16,662 bases of DNA, from assembly GCA_029863825.1 (NCBI GenBank), contig JAOTUP010000011.1:1-16662 (forward strand). Reading direction: 5' to 3'. The translations under genes and the position numbers were made by a program. Within the stretch, counting starts at the first letter, position 1. Each line of letters starts with the position of its first letter. Below, piece by piece: positions 6,606 through 13,369 of this stretch. Source of the stretch: Acidobacteriota bacterium (lineage in GTDB: Bacteria; Acidobacteriota; Thermoanaerobaculia; Multivoradales; JAHEKO01). Under the pieces are notes generated by a model. That model was not told the origin of the DNA. It saw only the letters and a program-made list of their open reading frames with translations, and searched no databases.

Positions 6606-8092
6606 GCGGTATCTCCGTGCCTGACGTGGATTCCCTGATTGCCGGCATCGAGGGAGGAGTCGTCCAGTCTTTTCTCCTCGTCATCGGCGACCGCGTCGTC
6701 GCCGAACCGGCGGCGATGCGGTTGGGAACAGCCTTGGCAAAGCGGCTGGAGTGCGAACCGGACGTCGCACGGCGGCCGGAGAGTCTCGCCGCGACGTTGC
6801 AGGACTTGAGGACGTACGCGCTTTTCGCGGCCGGGAAAGTAAGCATTGTCATCGAAAGTTCGGTGCTTGCCGACGCAGGGACTGCGGCGTCGCTGGTGGA
6901 TGAAGCCTTGGAAGTGCTGCCCCTGGCGGACGTCGAGAGCGACCTCGCCACGCGAGAACGTCGGGCCGCCGCTTGCCTCCTGCAGGCATTACGGCTCTTC
7001 CAGCTCGATCCCCGCGGTGCCGAGCCGATGGAGCTGCTGCAGCAGCTGCCAGAGGTGGCCTTCGAGGGAGGGGCCGGATACCGCCGCCGAAAACGTCGCC
7101 GAAGGAATGCGGCACAAGTCGAGCATGCCCGCAACGCACTTGTCGCGCTTCTCGAGGCGGCGCTTCGGGCTGACATCCATGGTCTCGGAGAGAGCGACGA
7201 GGAGGTTCTGGCCGAGGTCCTGCGGGAGGGTCTTCCGGACGGCCATTCTCTGGTCCTTGCCGAAAGTACGTGGGCGCCCGGCCATCCGATCGTGCGCGCC
7301 CTTGAAGAGCGCGGCGCCGTCGTCTCCGTCGGCCAAGTGTCTGCCGATCGGAAGGCCGGCTGGCACGGCCTGGACATCGTCTGCCGCGAGCTCGAGCGTC
7401 AGACCGGTGTGGGGGCGGAGCGAGACGCGGTGGCCGAGCTGGCGCGGCGGACGCTGCGGAAGCGTCAGGGGACGAGCGGGCGCGAGGAATCTGTCGACGC
7501 CGAGAGCACGGCCCGCTTCGCCGCCGAGTACCGCAAGCTGGCGAATCTCGCAGGTGATTCGAGCATCACCATGTCCCTTGTGACGAGTGTGGTCCAGGAC
7601 CGGGGAGATGAGAACGTCTGGGCCGTCTTGGATGCTGTGGGAGCCGGTCGGGCCGATCGCGCAATGGCCGGAATCGACCGCCTCTTGCGCGGAGCGGAAG
7701 ACCATATCGCCGCTCGTCTATCGGTGTTCGGACTCCTCGCGAGCTTTTGCCGGCAGCTGTCCGCAGTCAGCGGGATGGTGCGGGCCGTCGGTGTGCCGAA
7801 GGTCGAGCGCGACTATCGTCGATTCAAGTCACAGATCGCACCCCGGCTGCAAGCGGATCTGCCGGGCGGCAGAAAGAACCCTCTGGCTGGCATCCATCCA
7901 TATCGCTTGCATCGTGCCTATCTCGCGGCTTCAGGTCTCGACGAGGAGGCAATGGAGAAACTGCCGAGCCGCATCCTGGAGACCGAGTGTCGTCTCAAGG
8001 GAGATAGCGCGGCCCCGGATGCAGTCCTTATGGCTCTCGTTGCCGACTTAACGACGGCAATTGGCGGAGGAGGCGGCAGGCAGGCAACGTAG
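6602..8092 (+). CDS. holA: DNA polymerase III delta-subunit-like protein (HolA-like, enlarged)
   Basis: The delta subunit opens the sliding clamp during clamp loading at the replisome. Matches to HolA are structural rather than strong motifs: SLAATLQDLRTYALFAAGKV (61-80) followed by a strand; LVLAESTWAPGHPIVRALEERGAVV (217-241); YRKLANLAGDSSITMSLV (310-327); and ENVWAVLDAVGAGRADRAM then LLRGAED (337-367), typical of the HolA domain III region, then HPYRLHRAY. At 496 residues it exceeds the usual 330-350. The excess is an insertion at about 95-205 with the basic run YRRRKRRRR (160-168). The N-terminus is weakly conserved. The frame opens with TTG 6602, overlapping the LapAB stop (ATTGA); GTG 6617 is an alternative, and neither has a good ribosome binding site. 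The identification rests on the C-terminal two thirds. Confidence 0.68.
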   Translation: MSGISVPDVDSLIAGIEGGVVQSFLLVIGDRVVAEPAAMRLGTALAKRLECEPDVARRPESLAATLQDLRTYALFAAGKVSIVIESSVLADAGTAASLVDEALEVLPLADVESDLATRERRAAACLLQALRLFQLDPRGAEPMELLQQLPEVAFEGGAGYRRRKRRRRNAAQVEHARNALVALLEAALRADIHGLGESDEEVLAEVLREGLPDGHSLVLAESTWAPGHPIVRALEERGAVVSVGQVSADRKAGWHGLDIVCRELERQTGVGAERDAVAELARRTLRKRQGTSGREESVDAESTARFAAEYRKLANLAGDSSITMSLVTSVVQDRGDENVWAVLDAVGAGRADRAMAGIDRLLRGAEDHIAARLSVFGLLASFCRQLSAVSGMVRAVGVPKVERDYRRFKSQIAPRLQADLPGGRKNPLAGIHPYRLHRAYLAASGLDEEAMEKLPSRILETECRLKGDSAAPDAVLMALVADLTTAIGGGGGRQAT

Positions 8093-8127
8093 GGTTCGTC
8101 CAACGGCGATCTCCTCGATCACGTCGG

Positions 8128-9081
8128 TTATCCACGCGCGGCGCGTCGTCGTGGAAACCCGTAGAGGAGACGCAGATGTCGGAAGTGGGCCATGAGTCGA
8201 TCGCGTTGCACTGTCGGCAAGTAGTCTTGCCGCCCGTACAGCGAGCGGTACAACCCTTCCAGGGCCGGGAATTCGGATCTCAGCCAGGGGAGGAAGCGAT
8301 CGCGTGCCGCAGGTCGCAGGAAAAGCGGACTTGCAACGACATCGTCGGCCCCCGCGTCCCTCGCCGCGGCGAAGAGGGGTGCCAGAGAATCCTCGTCATT
8401 ATTGATTCCGGGCATCAAGGGCATGCAGAAGACGGTTGTCGAGATACCGGCGGCCGCGAGGGTTCGGACCGTTCGCAATCTGGCTTGAGGGCTCGGTGCC
8501 CGCTGTTCGATACGTCGTGCCAGTCCGGGATCGAGCGTCGTAATGGTCACCTGAGCAGTGACCGAGTGCACTCGATCCAGTGTCGTCAACAGATCGAGAT
8601 CGCGGAGGATGAGAGGGGACTTGGTGGTGATCGATAGCTCGAGGCTCTCGACCGAGGCGAAGACTTCGAGCAGCGATCGCGTGACTCGGTAGTGTATCTC
8701 GGCTGGTTGGTAGGGGTCAGTCGCCGTGCCGATGGCAATCGGCTGGCGGCGCAGATCCCGTCGCCGAAGCTCCCGCTCTAGGCGTGAGGCAGCGCGGCGT
8801 TTGAAGAAGATCCGGCGCTCGAAGTCCTGCCAGCGCGTCAACTCGAAGAAGCGATGCGTGTACCGAGCGTAGCAGTACGTGCAGGCGAGCTCGCAGCCTC
8901 GATAGGGATTGATCGTCCAACGAAACGGCAGACGTGGATTCAGGCACCGATTGAGAACGCTGCCGATCGCCAGCGGCACGTACTCGACGTCGTTGTTCTC
9001 GCGCGAGGGACTCGCCGTCGGAGCCGGCGTGCCGAGGGCGGTGAGCTGTGGATAGAGGGGAAGGAGTGCTTGCTCAGCCAT
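8128..9081 (-). CDS. Radical SAM protein, PA0069/Rv2578c-like (SPL-related)
   Basis: This 317-residue protein carries the radical SAM cluster motif C63-ELA-C67-TY-C70 (CX3CX2C) in the context NPYRGCELACTYCYAR. The preceding SVLNRCLNPRLPFRW, and GTATDPYQPAE and TTKSPLILRDLDLL downstream, are typical of the radical SAM group annotated as PA0069 or Rv2578c family and distantly related to spore photoproduct lyase. The 4Fe-4S cluster would cleave SAM to a 5'-deoxyadenosyl radical; the substrate is unknown. The start at ATG 9081 is supported by AAAGG about 8 nt upstream. The gene is convergent with the holA-like gene (35 bp between stops) and divergent from mutM, with a 25-bp dyad just upstream. 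A DNA-repair role is suggested only by the neighbour and the distant SPL relationship. Confidence 0.88.
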   Translation of the reverse strand: MAEQALLPLYPQLTALGTPAPTASPSRENNDVEYVPLAIGSVLNRCLNPRLPFRWTINPYRGCELACTYCYARYTHRFFELTRWQDFERRIFFKRRAASRLERELRRRDLRRQPIAIGTATDPYQPAEIHYRVTRSLLEVFASVESLELSITTKSPLILRDLDLLTTLDRVHSVTAQVTITTLDPGLARRIEQRAPSPQARLRTVRTLAAAGISTTVFCMPLMPGINNDEDSLAPLFAAARDAGADDVVASPLFLRPAARDRFLPWLRSEFPALEGLYRSLYGRQDYLPTVQRDRLMAHFRHLRLLYGFPRRRAARG

Positions 9082-9095
9082 TGCAATGCCTTTCT

Positions 9096-9120
9096 GTACA
9101 TTGTCTGATTGACAAGTTAC
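9096..9120. promoter_or_regulatory. 25-bp interrupted dyad upstream of the radical SAM gene
   Basis: The core is TTGTC (9101-9105), TGATT, GACAA (9111-9115), a perfect 5-bp inverted repeat with a 5-bp centre. The outer arms add GTA (9096-9098) and TAC (9118-9120), so 8 of 10 arm positions pair. It lies 15-39 nt upstream of the radical SAM ATG, in the AT-richer part of the 132-bp divergent region shared with mutM. The position fits an operator over the radical SAM promoter or leader; the regulator is unknown. Confidence 0.4.
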
Positions 9121-9201
9121 GCCTTATTTTCGCCTCTGCTGCGCACGCCTGTCAAGGTCGGTCGTTATCGCTCTGTGAAATCTCTTTGCGATGATCGCGG
9201 C

Positions 9202-9207
9202 TACAAT
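9202..9207 (+). promoter_or_regulatory. Candidate -10 element (TACAAT) directly before mutM
   Basis: TACAAT ends 6 nt before the GTG that must be the MutM start, because Pro2 is the catalytic residue. Transcription starting about 7 nt after the box would begin at or next to the GTG, so the mRNA would be leaderless. No Shine-Dalgarno sequence is present. Just upstream is the small inverted repeat GCGAT-G-ATCGC (9188-9198). No -35 consensus is visible. Confidence 0.5.
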
Positions 9208-9213
9208 GCCGGA

Positions 9214-10038
9214 GTGCCCGAGCTCCCGGAGGTCGAAGTGTTGAAAGGAAGCCTGCGGCCGCATCTCGTGGGTCGAACGATCGAGGACGTTCGTGTCCGT
9301 CGAACCGACCTCAGAGAGCGCGTCTCCGCGGCGCAGCTCAGACGGCGGTGCCAAGGTCGGCGGATCCACGGCCTGCGTCGCCGCGCAAAATACCTGTTAA
9401 TCGATCTGGACGGCGGAGATGTTCTGATCTTTCACCTCGGAATGAGTGGCCGGCTGACCGTCGGGCCATCAGAGACGGCGGCGGAGCCGCACGAGCATCT
9501 CAGCTTCGGCATCGGCCGTCGCTCGCGACTTCGATTCCGGGATCCTCGACGTTTCGGACTGGTGCTCATCCGGTCGGCCGCGCGTCTCCACCGTGACCGC
9601 CATTTTGCGCACCTGGGAGTCGAGCCGCTCGGGCCGTCATTTGATGGGGACTGGCTCCGCCGCGCCGCCATTGGCCGTCGTGGCCCGGTGAAGAGCTTCC
9701 TCATGGACGCGAGAGTCGTCGTCGGCATCGGTAACATCTACGCTTGCGAAGCTCTCCACCGGGCAGGGATTCACCCACGGCGGGCGGTCTCACGGATCGC
9801 TCTAGGTCGCTGGCACCGACTCGCGGACGCCGTGGTGGCGGTGCTGGAGGAGGCGATTCACCAGGGTGGTACGACACTCAATGACTTTGCCGACGCGACA
9901 GGTTCGCCGGGATACTTTCAGATCGCGCTCTCGGTGTACGGTCGGGATGGGCGGCCCTGTCGCCGTGGCGACGGGAGCGTTCGCCGGATCGTGCAGGGCG
10001 GGCGCAGTACCTACTACTGTCCGGGATGTCAGAGGTAG
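9214..10038 (+). CDS. mutM: Formamidopyrimidine-DNA glycosylase MutM (Fpg), zinc finger lacking one Cys
   Basis: MutM removes 8-oxoguanine and formamidopyrimidines from DNA and nicks the abasic site. The start is set by the N-terminus M-PELPEVEVLKGSLRPHL, in which Pro2 is the Schiff-base nucleophile and Glu3 is catalytic; the GTG at 9214 therefore replaces the longer frame from 9109. Other hallmarks are AKYLLIDLDGGDVLIFHLGMSGRL, the H2TH segment VVVGIGNIYACEALHRAGIHP, and the C-terminal finger. The finger normally has four cysteines (CX2CX16CX2C). Here it reads C249-R-R-G252, then C269-P-G-C272: the second ligand is Gly (GGC at 9967-9969), one base from Cys, while the spacing is exact. The length, 274 residues, is normal. 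The HAD gene follows after 3 nt, and udk lies in the same direction. Confidence 0.96.
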   Translation: MPELPEVEVLKGSLRPHLVGRTIEDVRVRRTDLRERVSAAQLRRRCQGRRIHGLRRRAKYLLIDLDGGDVLIFHLGMSGRLTVGPSETAAEPHEHLSFGIGRRSRLRFRDPRRFGLVLIRSAARLHRDRHFAHLGVEPLGPSFDGDWLRRAAIGRRGPVKSFLMDARVVVGIGNIYACEALHRAGIHPRRAVSRIALGRWHRLADAVVAVLEEAIHQGGTTLNDFADATGSPGYFQIALSVYGRDGRPCRRGDGSVRRIVQGGRSTYYCPGCQR

Positions 10039-10041
10039 GCG

Positions 10042-10761
10042 ATGAAGTACCGAGCAGTTCTGCTGGATATGGGTGGCGTCTTGATCGACTTCGGTGGGGG
10101 GCGCGGCCTGCCGGTCGGCAAGGCGGACTGGCGGGGCCGTGAGGCACTGCTTCACTATCTGCAGCAACGAGGGGCAAAGCTGGATTTGGAGGAACTCGAC
10201 GCACTGCTGTTCGCACCCTGGTTCAGCGAGTACCGGCAGCGTCAGGAGCGCGGCCGCGAGGCCGCCTGGAATTCTCACCTCAGGCGACTGCGTCGACGGG
10301 TCGGCCTGAGGACTCATGCGGTCAAGCTCCTGGGGCTCTGGTTTCGCCCGATGGCCGAGCAACTCGAGCCGCTCGTCGGGGTTCGGGAGGCGCTCGCACT
10401 CCTTCGACAGCAGGGTTATGTGCTGAGTTTGATCTCAAACGTGCCGCTTCCGGGGCGTCTCTATCGCGAGGTTCTCGAGCGACACGGCCTGGCCGACGCC
10501 TTTAGCTCGATGCACTTCAGCTACGACGAGAAAAGCCGCAAGCCGTCTCCGGCTATGCTGCGCTTGGCGCTCGCTGCTCTGCAGGTGCCTGCGTCCCGAG
10601 CGATCATGGTTGGCGATCGTCGCGCGGTGGACATCGTCGCCGGTCGATCGGCTGGGACGGCTACTGCGTGGGTTCGTAGTGATGACGGTGGCGGACCGCA
10701 GGCCGATCTTGTCATCGACTCGCTGGCGGAGCTGCCCGGAGCCCTGCGAGGGCTTGGTTGA
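10042..10761 (+). CDS. HAD-superfamily hydrolase (subfamily IA-like)
   Basis: This 239-residue protein shows the four HAD motifs: motif I LLDMGGVLIDF with D9, motif II SNVP (S132-N133), motif III Lys in RKPS (K167), and motif IV GDRRAVD (D192 and D197). A helical cap lies between motif I and motif II (about 20-115). In motif I the second Asp of DxD is Gly11, a pattern also found in the DLGGVL-type members of the family, so this alone does not argue against activity. Such proteins are usually phosphatases for small phosphorylated metabolites; the substrate cannot be predicted. It starts 3 nt after mutM and ends 51 nt before udk, so the three are probably co-transcribed. A link with udk (nucleotide salvage) would make a nucleotide substrate plausible but is inference only. 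Confidence 0.85.
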   Translation: MKYRAVLLDMGGVLIDFGGGRGLPVGKADWRGREALLHYLQQRGAKLDLEELDALLFAPWFSEYRQRQERGREAAWNSHLRRLRRRVGLRTHAVKLLGLWFRPMAEQLEPLVGVREALALLRQQGYVLSLISNVPLPGRLYREVLERHGLADAFSSMHFSYDEKSRKPSPAMLRLALAALQVPASRAIMVGDRRAVDIVAGRSAGTATAWVRSDDGGGPQADLVIDSLAELPGALRGLG

Positions 10762-10812
10762 CAGTCGGACGCGAGCTGGACGCGCGGAGACCAAAGTCGG
10801 GAGATCGGATTG

Positions 10813-11442
10813 ATGAAACGAGTTGTCGCACTGGGAGTCGCGGGAGGAACAGGTTCGGGGAAGACGACGGTTGCACGGGCCATTCTCGAGGTGATCGGAG
10901 AGAGGCGGATCGCCTTTCTCGAGCAGGACAGTTACTACCGGGATATCGAGTGGCGGAGCGAGGCGGAACTGCAAGCTCACAATTTCGACCATCCGAACGC
11001 CCTGGACAACGAGCTGCTCATTGCCCACCTCGAGGCTTTGAAGGGCGGCGTGGCCGTGGAAGTGCCGACGTACGATTTTGTGACCCATCGGCGAACGACA
11101 GCAACCGAGCGGGTGGAGTCACGTCCTGTCGTTCTCCTCGAAGGCATTTTGCTGTTCGTCGAGCCACGGCTCCGCTCACTGCTGGATTTCAAGATCTACG
11201 TCGACACGCCGTCGGACGTCCGCTTCATCCGCCGACTGCGTCGAGACCTGGAAGAGCGGGGCAGGACACTCGAGGATGTGATTCGGCAGTACGAGACGAC
11301 GGTGCGCCCGATGCACCTGGAATTTGTCGAACCGTCGAAACGAAGTGCCGACGTCATCGTGCCCCATGGTGGAGAGAATCGCGTGGCTCTCGAGATGGTT
11401 ACCGCTCGACTCGAGCAGTTGCTGAGCGCGGCGGAGGCCTGA
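10813..11442 (+). CDS. udk: Uridine kinase
   Basis: Udk phosphorylates uridine and cytidine to UMP and CMP with ATP or GTP in pyrimidine salvage. The 209-residue protein matches the family over its whole length: Walker A GGTGSGKTT (11-19), DSYYRD, the nucleoside-binding stretch NFDHPNALDNELL, VEVPTYDFVTH, VVLLEGILLF (Walker B region), and the lid region IRRLRRDLEERGRTLEDVI followed by VRPMHLEFVEPSKRSADVIVP. I chose ATG 10813, preceded by GGGAG (10799-10803) 9 nt upstream; the TTG directly before it is a weaker option. It is the third gene in the mutM-HAD-udk series. A large overlapping frame (from 10758) in another reading phase belongs, in its real part, to the lipoprotein gene that follows. 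Confidence 0.96.
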   Translation: MKRVVALGVAGGTGSGKTTVARAILEVIGERRIAFLEQDSYYRDIEWRSEAELQAHNFDHPNALDNELLIAHLEALKGGVAVEVPTYDFVTHRRTTATERVESRPVVLLEGILLFVEPRLRSLLDFKIYVDTPSDVRFIRRLRRDLEERGRTLEDVIRQYETTVRPMHLEFVEPSKRSADVIVPHGGENRVALEMVTARLEQLLSAAEA

Positions 11443-11464
11443 CCCCTGTTGCGCAGGGATCCCG

Positions 11465-11470
11465 TAGAAT
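11465..11470 (+). promoter_or_regulatory. Candidate -10 element (TAGAAT) upstream of the lipoprotein gene
   Basis: TAGAAT lies 22 nt after the udk stop. It is 10 nt before an ATG at 11481 that is in frame with the lipoprotein ATG at 11556 (25 codons further). Because the lipoprotein signal peptide begins at 11556 and has a good ribosome binding site there, I read 11471-11555 as leader, but the in-frame upstream start is noted. No -35 is visible. Confidence 0.35.
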
Positions 11471-11555
11471 GGCACTGCAGATGGACAGCATCGGCGTGTC
11501 GACGGGGGCGACGCCTCGGCGTGCATCGCAACCTCGAGTAGAAGGGAGAAGCGCT

Positions 11556-12428
11556 ATGTCGAAGAGGCTCAGTATGTTCGCGACAGCCGTTGTGACCTTG
11601 CTGTCAGCGTGTGAAACCCCCGAGCCGCCCGTCGGTGGGCTGAATATCGAACCACGGGCAATCGAGATGGCGTACCCGGCATTCGTGCCAGTTGCTCTCG
11701 AGTGGACGATGAGTCGACCGTTGGCGGGATTGAGCGGCACGCCTCGCGTCTTTCTCCACTTGCTGGGCGCCGACGGTGATGTTGTGCGGACTTTCGACCA
11801 CGACCTTCCACGGGAATGGACTGTCGGAAGCAACCTCAGCTACGAAGTAATGCTGTCCCAGTCGGCACTCGTGCCGGCGTTACCGAGTGGTCAATACGCT
11901 CTGGTCGCCGGGCTCTATGACGCAGCCGAGCACCGATGGCCATTGACCGTTCAAGGTGAGGAAGTGCGTCACCTCGAGTACCGGATCGCCACCGTGACAG
12001 TGAGTGCATCGAGCTCGGCCCCGAGCTTCTTCTTTTCACCGGCGTGGTTGCCGGTGGAGGGTGGAACGGACCTCCAAATTCTCGCCCGAAGGTGGCTCGA
12101 GAACGATGGCGTACTGCGGCTGTCGGAGTTGTCAGGCGCCGGAATGCTCTATATGCGAATTGGCGTTCCCCAGGGCGGCGGGCCGCAGGAACTCGTCGTT
12201 GAAGGCGACACGAGCCTCCCGACGGTGCGACTGGAGACGACATGCGGGGACTGGGAAACTGCCATCTCGGGCAGCGGCAGTCACGTCGTCGAGATGCCGG
12301 TGGTGCCGGGCGAGGGCGAAACCGTCTGCGACATAGCCTTTAGTGCCGATTTCTACCTCCTGTCGCGCGACAACCTGTCGCGCCGGACCATGGCTCTGGA
12401 AGAACTCTCCTGGTCTTCTGGACCGTAG
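11556..12428 (+). CDS. Predicted lipoprotein with two beta-sandwich-like domains
   Basis: The N-terminus MSKRLSMFATAVVTLLSAC is a type II signal peptide with lipobox LSAC, giving a lipidated Cys19 and an envelope location. AGGGAG in 11541-11550 supports ATG 11556. The mature part (290 residues in total) has a first domain at about 30-150 with VFLHLLGADGDVVRTFDHDLP, a Trp-Gly turn, LPSGQYALVAGLYDAAEHRWPL; this pattern resembles an Ig-like domain seen at the end of some membrane glycosyltransferases and in other secreted proteins. A second domain at about 160-285 (FFSPAWLPVEGGTDLQILARRW to MALEELSW) looks like a jelly-roll or carbohydrate-binding-type sandwich, with two cysteines (in TTCGDWE and ETVCDIA) that could pair. 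No catalytic motif is visible and I do not recognise the family. It follows udk by 113 bp and may have its own promoter. Confidence 0.82.
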   Translation: MSKRLSMFATAVVTLLSACETPEPPVGGLNIEPRAIEMAYPAFVPVALEWTMSRPLAGLSGTPRVFLHLLGADGDVVRTFDHDLPREWTVGSNLSYEVMLSQSALVPALPSGQYALVAGLYDAAEHRWPLTVQGEEVRHLEYRIATVTVSASSSAPSFFFSPAWLPVEGGTDLQILARRWLENDGVLRLSELSGAGMLYMRIGVPQGGGPQELVVEGDTSLPTVRLETTCGDWETAISGSGSHVVEMPVVPGEGETVCDIAFSADFYLLSRDNLSRRTMALEELSWSSGP

Positions 12429-12451
12429 GAGAAGGCATGGCACGCCTCTCC
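12428..12451 (+). terminator. Possible hairpin after the lipoprotein stop codon
   Basis: GGAGA (12428-12432), a bulged A, GGC, a 7-nt loop, GCC and TCTCC (12447-12451) can form an 8-bp stem with one bulge, beginning at the last base of the TAG stop. No T-run follows, so it is not a classical intrinsic terminator. It lies in the 124-bp gap between two convergent genes. Confidence 0.3.
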
Positions 12452-12552
12452 AGTGGCGTTGCTCTTCCCCGGCACCGGCCGATGCTGTCCGCATCTGCAT
12501 TCCCGCGAACTGAAATAGTGGCGCGCGATTCAGGCCCTGGAGGGGCAGGCGG

Positions 12553-12570
12553 CTATCGAGTCATCGATAG
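12553..12570 (-). terminator. Small hairpin over the stop codon of the secreted-protein gene
   Basis: CTATCGA (12553-12559), a 4-nt centre and TCGATAG (12564-12570) form a perfect 7-bp inverted repeat that includes the TAG stop of the minus-strand gene. No T-tract follows on the minus strand. The stem is short and such repeats are expected a few times by chance in a window this size. Confidence 0.2.
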
Positions 12571-13056
12571 TGTGACCGCCGCGCTGACGGGCAATCCAGT
12601 GACGGGGCCGAGCGGAGTCCACGTTTCGACCTCCTCGACCATTTCGATCTTCGTCCACTGCGCCTCTCGCAATGCAACCTCGATCCGAAGCTTCCCGTCT
12701 GCAGGCATCGGTCGCGAGGTCTCCGTGGTCCAGAAATTGAACAACGCCAACTCGCTGGTTGTTCCCGGATCGAGTGGAAACATGAAGAGCTGATTGCTGT
12801 AGACGGGGATGTCGGTACCGTTGATCGTGACGGTGAAGCCGAGCTGCGATGCTATGCGTTCGCCGCGGTTGAGGATTCGAATCCGCAAGCGACACAGCGT
12901 GTCGGCACCCGGCTTCTCCGGCTCGACGATGACGGCCTCGATGGCCAACTGCGGCTCGGCAGCGGCTGAGTCGTCTTGAGCTCTCGCCAGCACTGGGATG
13001 AAAACCGCTGCCAGGAAGAGAACAGGGGACAGAAGTCGAAACGTCGTCCTGATCAC
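12553..13056 (-). CDS. Small secreted protein, CARDB/Ig-like, unknown function
   Basis: This 167-residue protein begins with a Sec signal peptide, VIRTTFRLLSPVLFLAAVF followed by IPVLARA, with likely cleavage before QDDSAAAEP. I chose GTG 13056 because GGGAGG (13065-13070) lies 8 nt upstream on the minus strand; the longer frame from 13176 has no signal at its start. The mature part, AIEAVIVEPEKPGADTLCRL, ILNRGERIASQLGFTVTING and LDPGTTSELALFNFW, has the feel of a single beta-sandwich of the CARDB/Ig type used for adhesion or assembly outside the cytoplasm. That domain call is by eye and weak. There is one cysteine. It is convergent with the lipoprotein gene at 11556-12428 and divergent from the methyltransferase gene. 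I do not recognise a specific family. Confidence 0.72.
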   Translation of the reverse strand: MIRTTFRLLSPVLFLAAVFIPVLARAQDDSAAAEPQLAIEAVIVEPEKPGADTLCRLRIRILNRGERIASQLGFTVTINGTDIPVYSNQLFMFPLDPGTTSELALFNFWTTETSRPMPADGKLRIEVALREAQWTKIEMVEEVETWTPLGPVTGLPVSAAVTLSMTR

Positions 13057-13369
13057 TGATGAAGCCTCCCTCGCCCGAGTGTCTACGGGCCTCGAGGCCG
13101 ACTTTACCGCAGAAGACCCGGTCACCCGTCTCTGCAGGTCGGAGGGAATCTTGTGTCCGACGAAAAGGTGACGCATGGCGCGCCTGATGGTCTTGCTGCC
13201 GAGGCAACCGGCTGCCGTCTGATACCAGGCTGCCGTTCTCGCGAGTCGGCGTCCTTGTCAACGTCCATCTGTGGTCCTGCGGGAGCAGACCTCAATGCCT
13301 CATGCGGGACTCGGCCGTGATCGCCCTGTGCCGATTCATCCCTGCGATAGCGACTGCTAGGATGCATCG
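13057..13369. other. 313-bp divergent intergenic region
   Basis: This region lies between the secreted-protein start (minus) and the methyltransferase start (plus). It holds the GGGAGG ribosome binding site for the minus-strand gene, a perfect 12-bp palindrome GGCCTCGAGGCC (13088-13099) that contains the over-represented CTCGAG, and the TGC-TAGGAT box before 13370. I see no further gene, tRNA or clear terminator in it. Confidence 0.6.
13355..13363 (+). promoter_or_regulatory. Candidate extended -10 (TGCTAGGAT) before the O-methyltransferase gene
   Basis: TGC-TAGGAT fits the extended -10 pattern and ends 6 nt before the ATG at 13370, the same distance as before mutM. This would give a leaderless mRNA. 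The alternative reading is that AGGA within it acts as a weak ribosome binding site, in which case the promoter lies further upstream. Confidence 0.42.

Noticed and set aside
9109..9213. ATG/TTG-initiated extension of MutM by 35 residues
   Set aside because: MutM needs Pro at position 2, so PELPEV must follow the initiator directly.
10758..11555. Frame 10758-12428 read as one 556-residue protein
   Set aside because: Its first half is out of frame with udk and has no family pattern; the real gene is the lipoprotein starting at 11556 with its own signal peptide and ribosome binding site.
13057..13176. Start of the secreted protein at ATG 13176
   Set aside because: The GTG at 13056 has a GGGAGG site 8 nt upstream and puts the Sec signal at the N-terminus.
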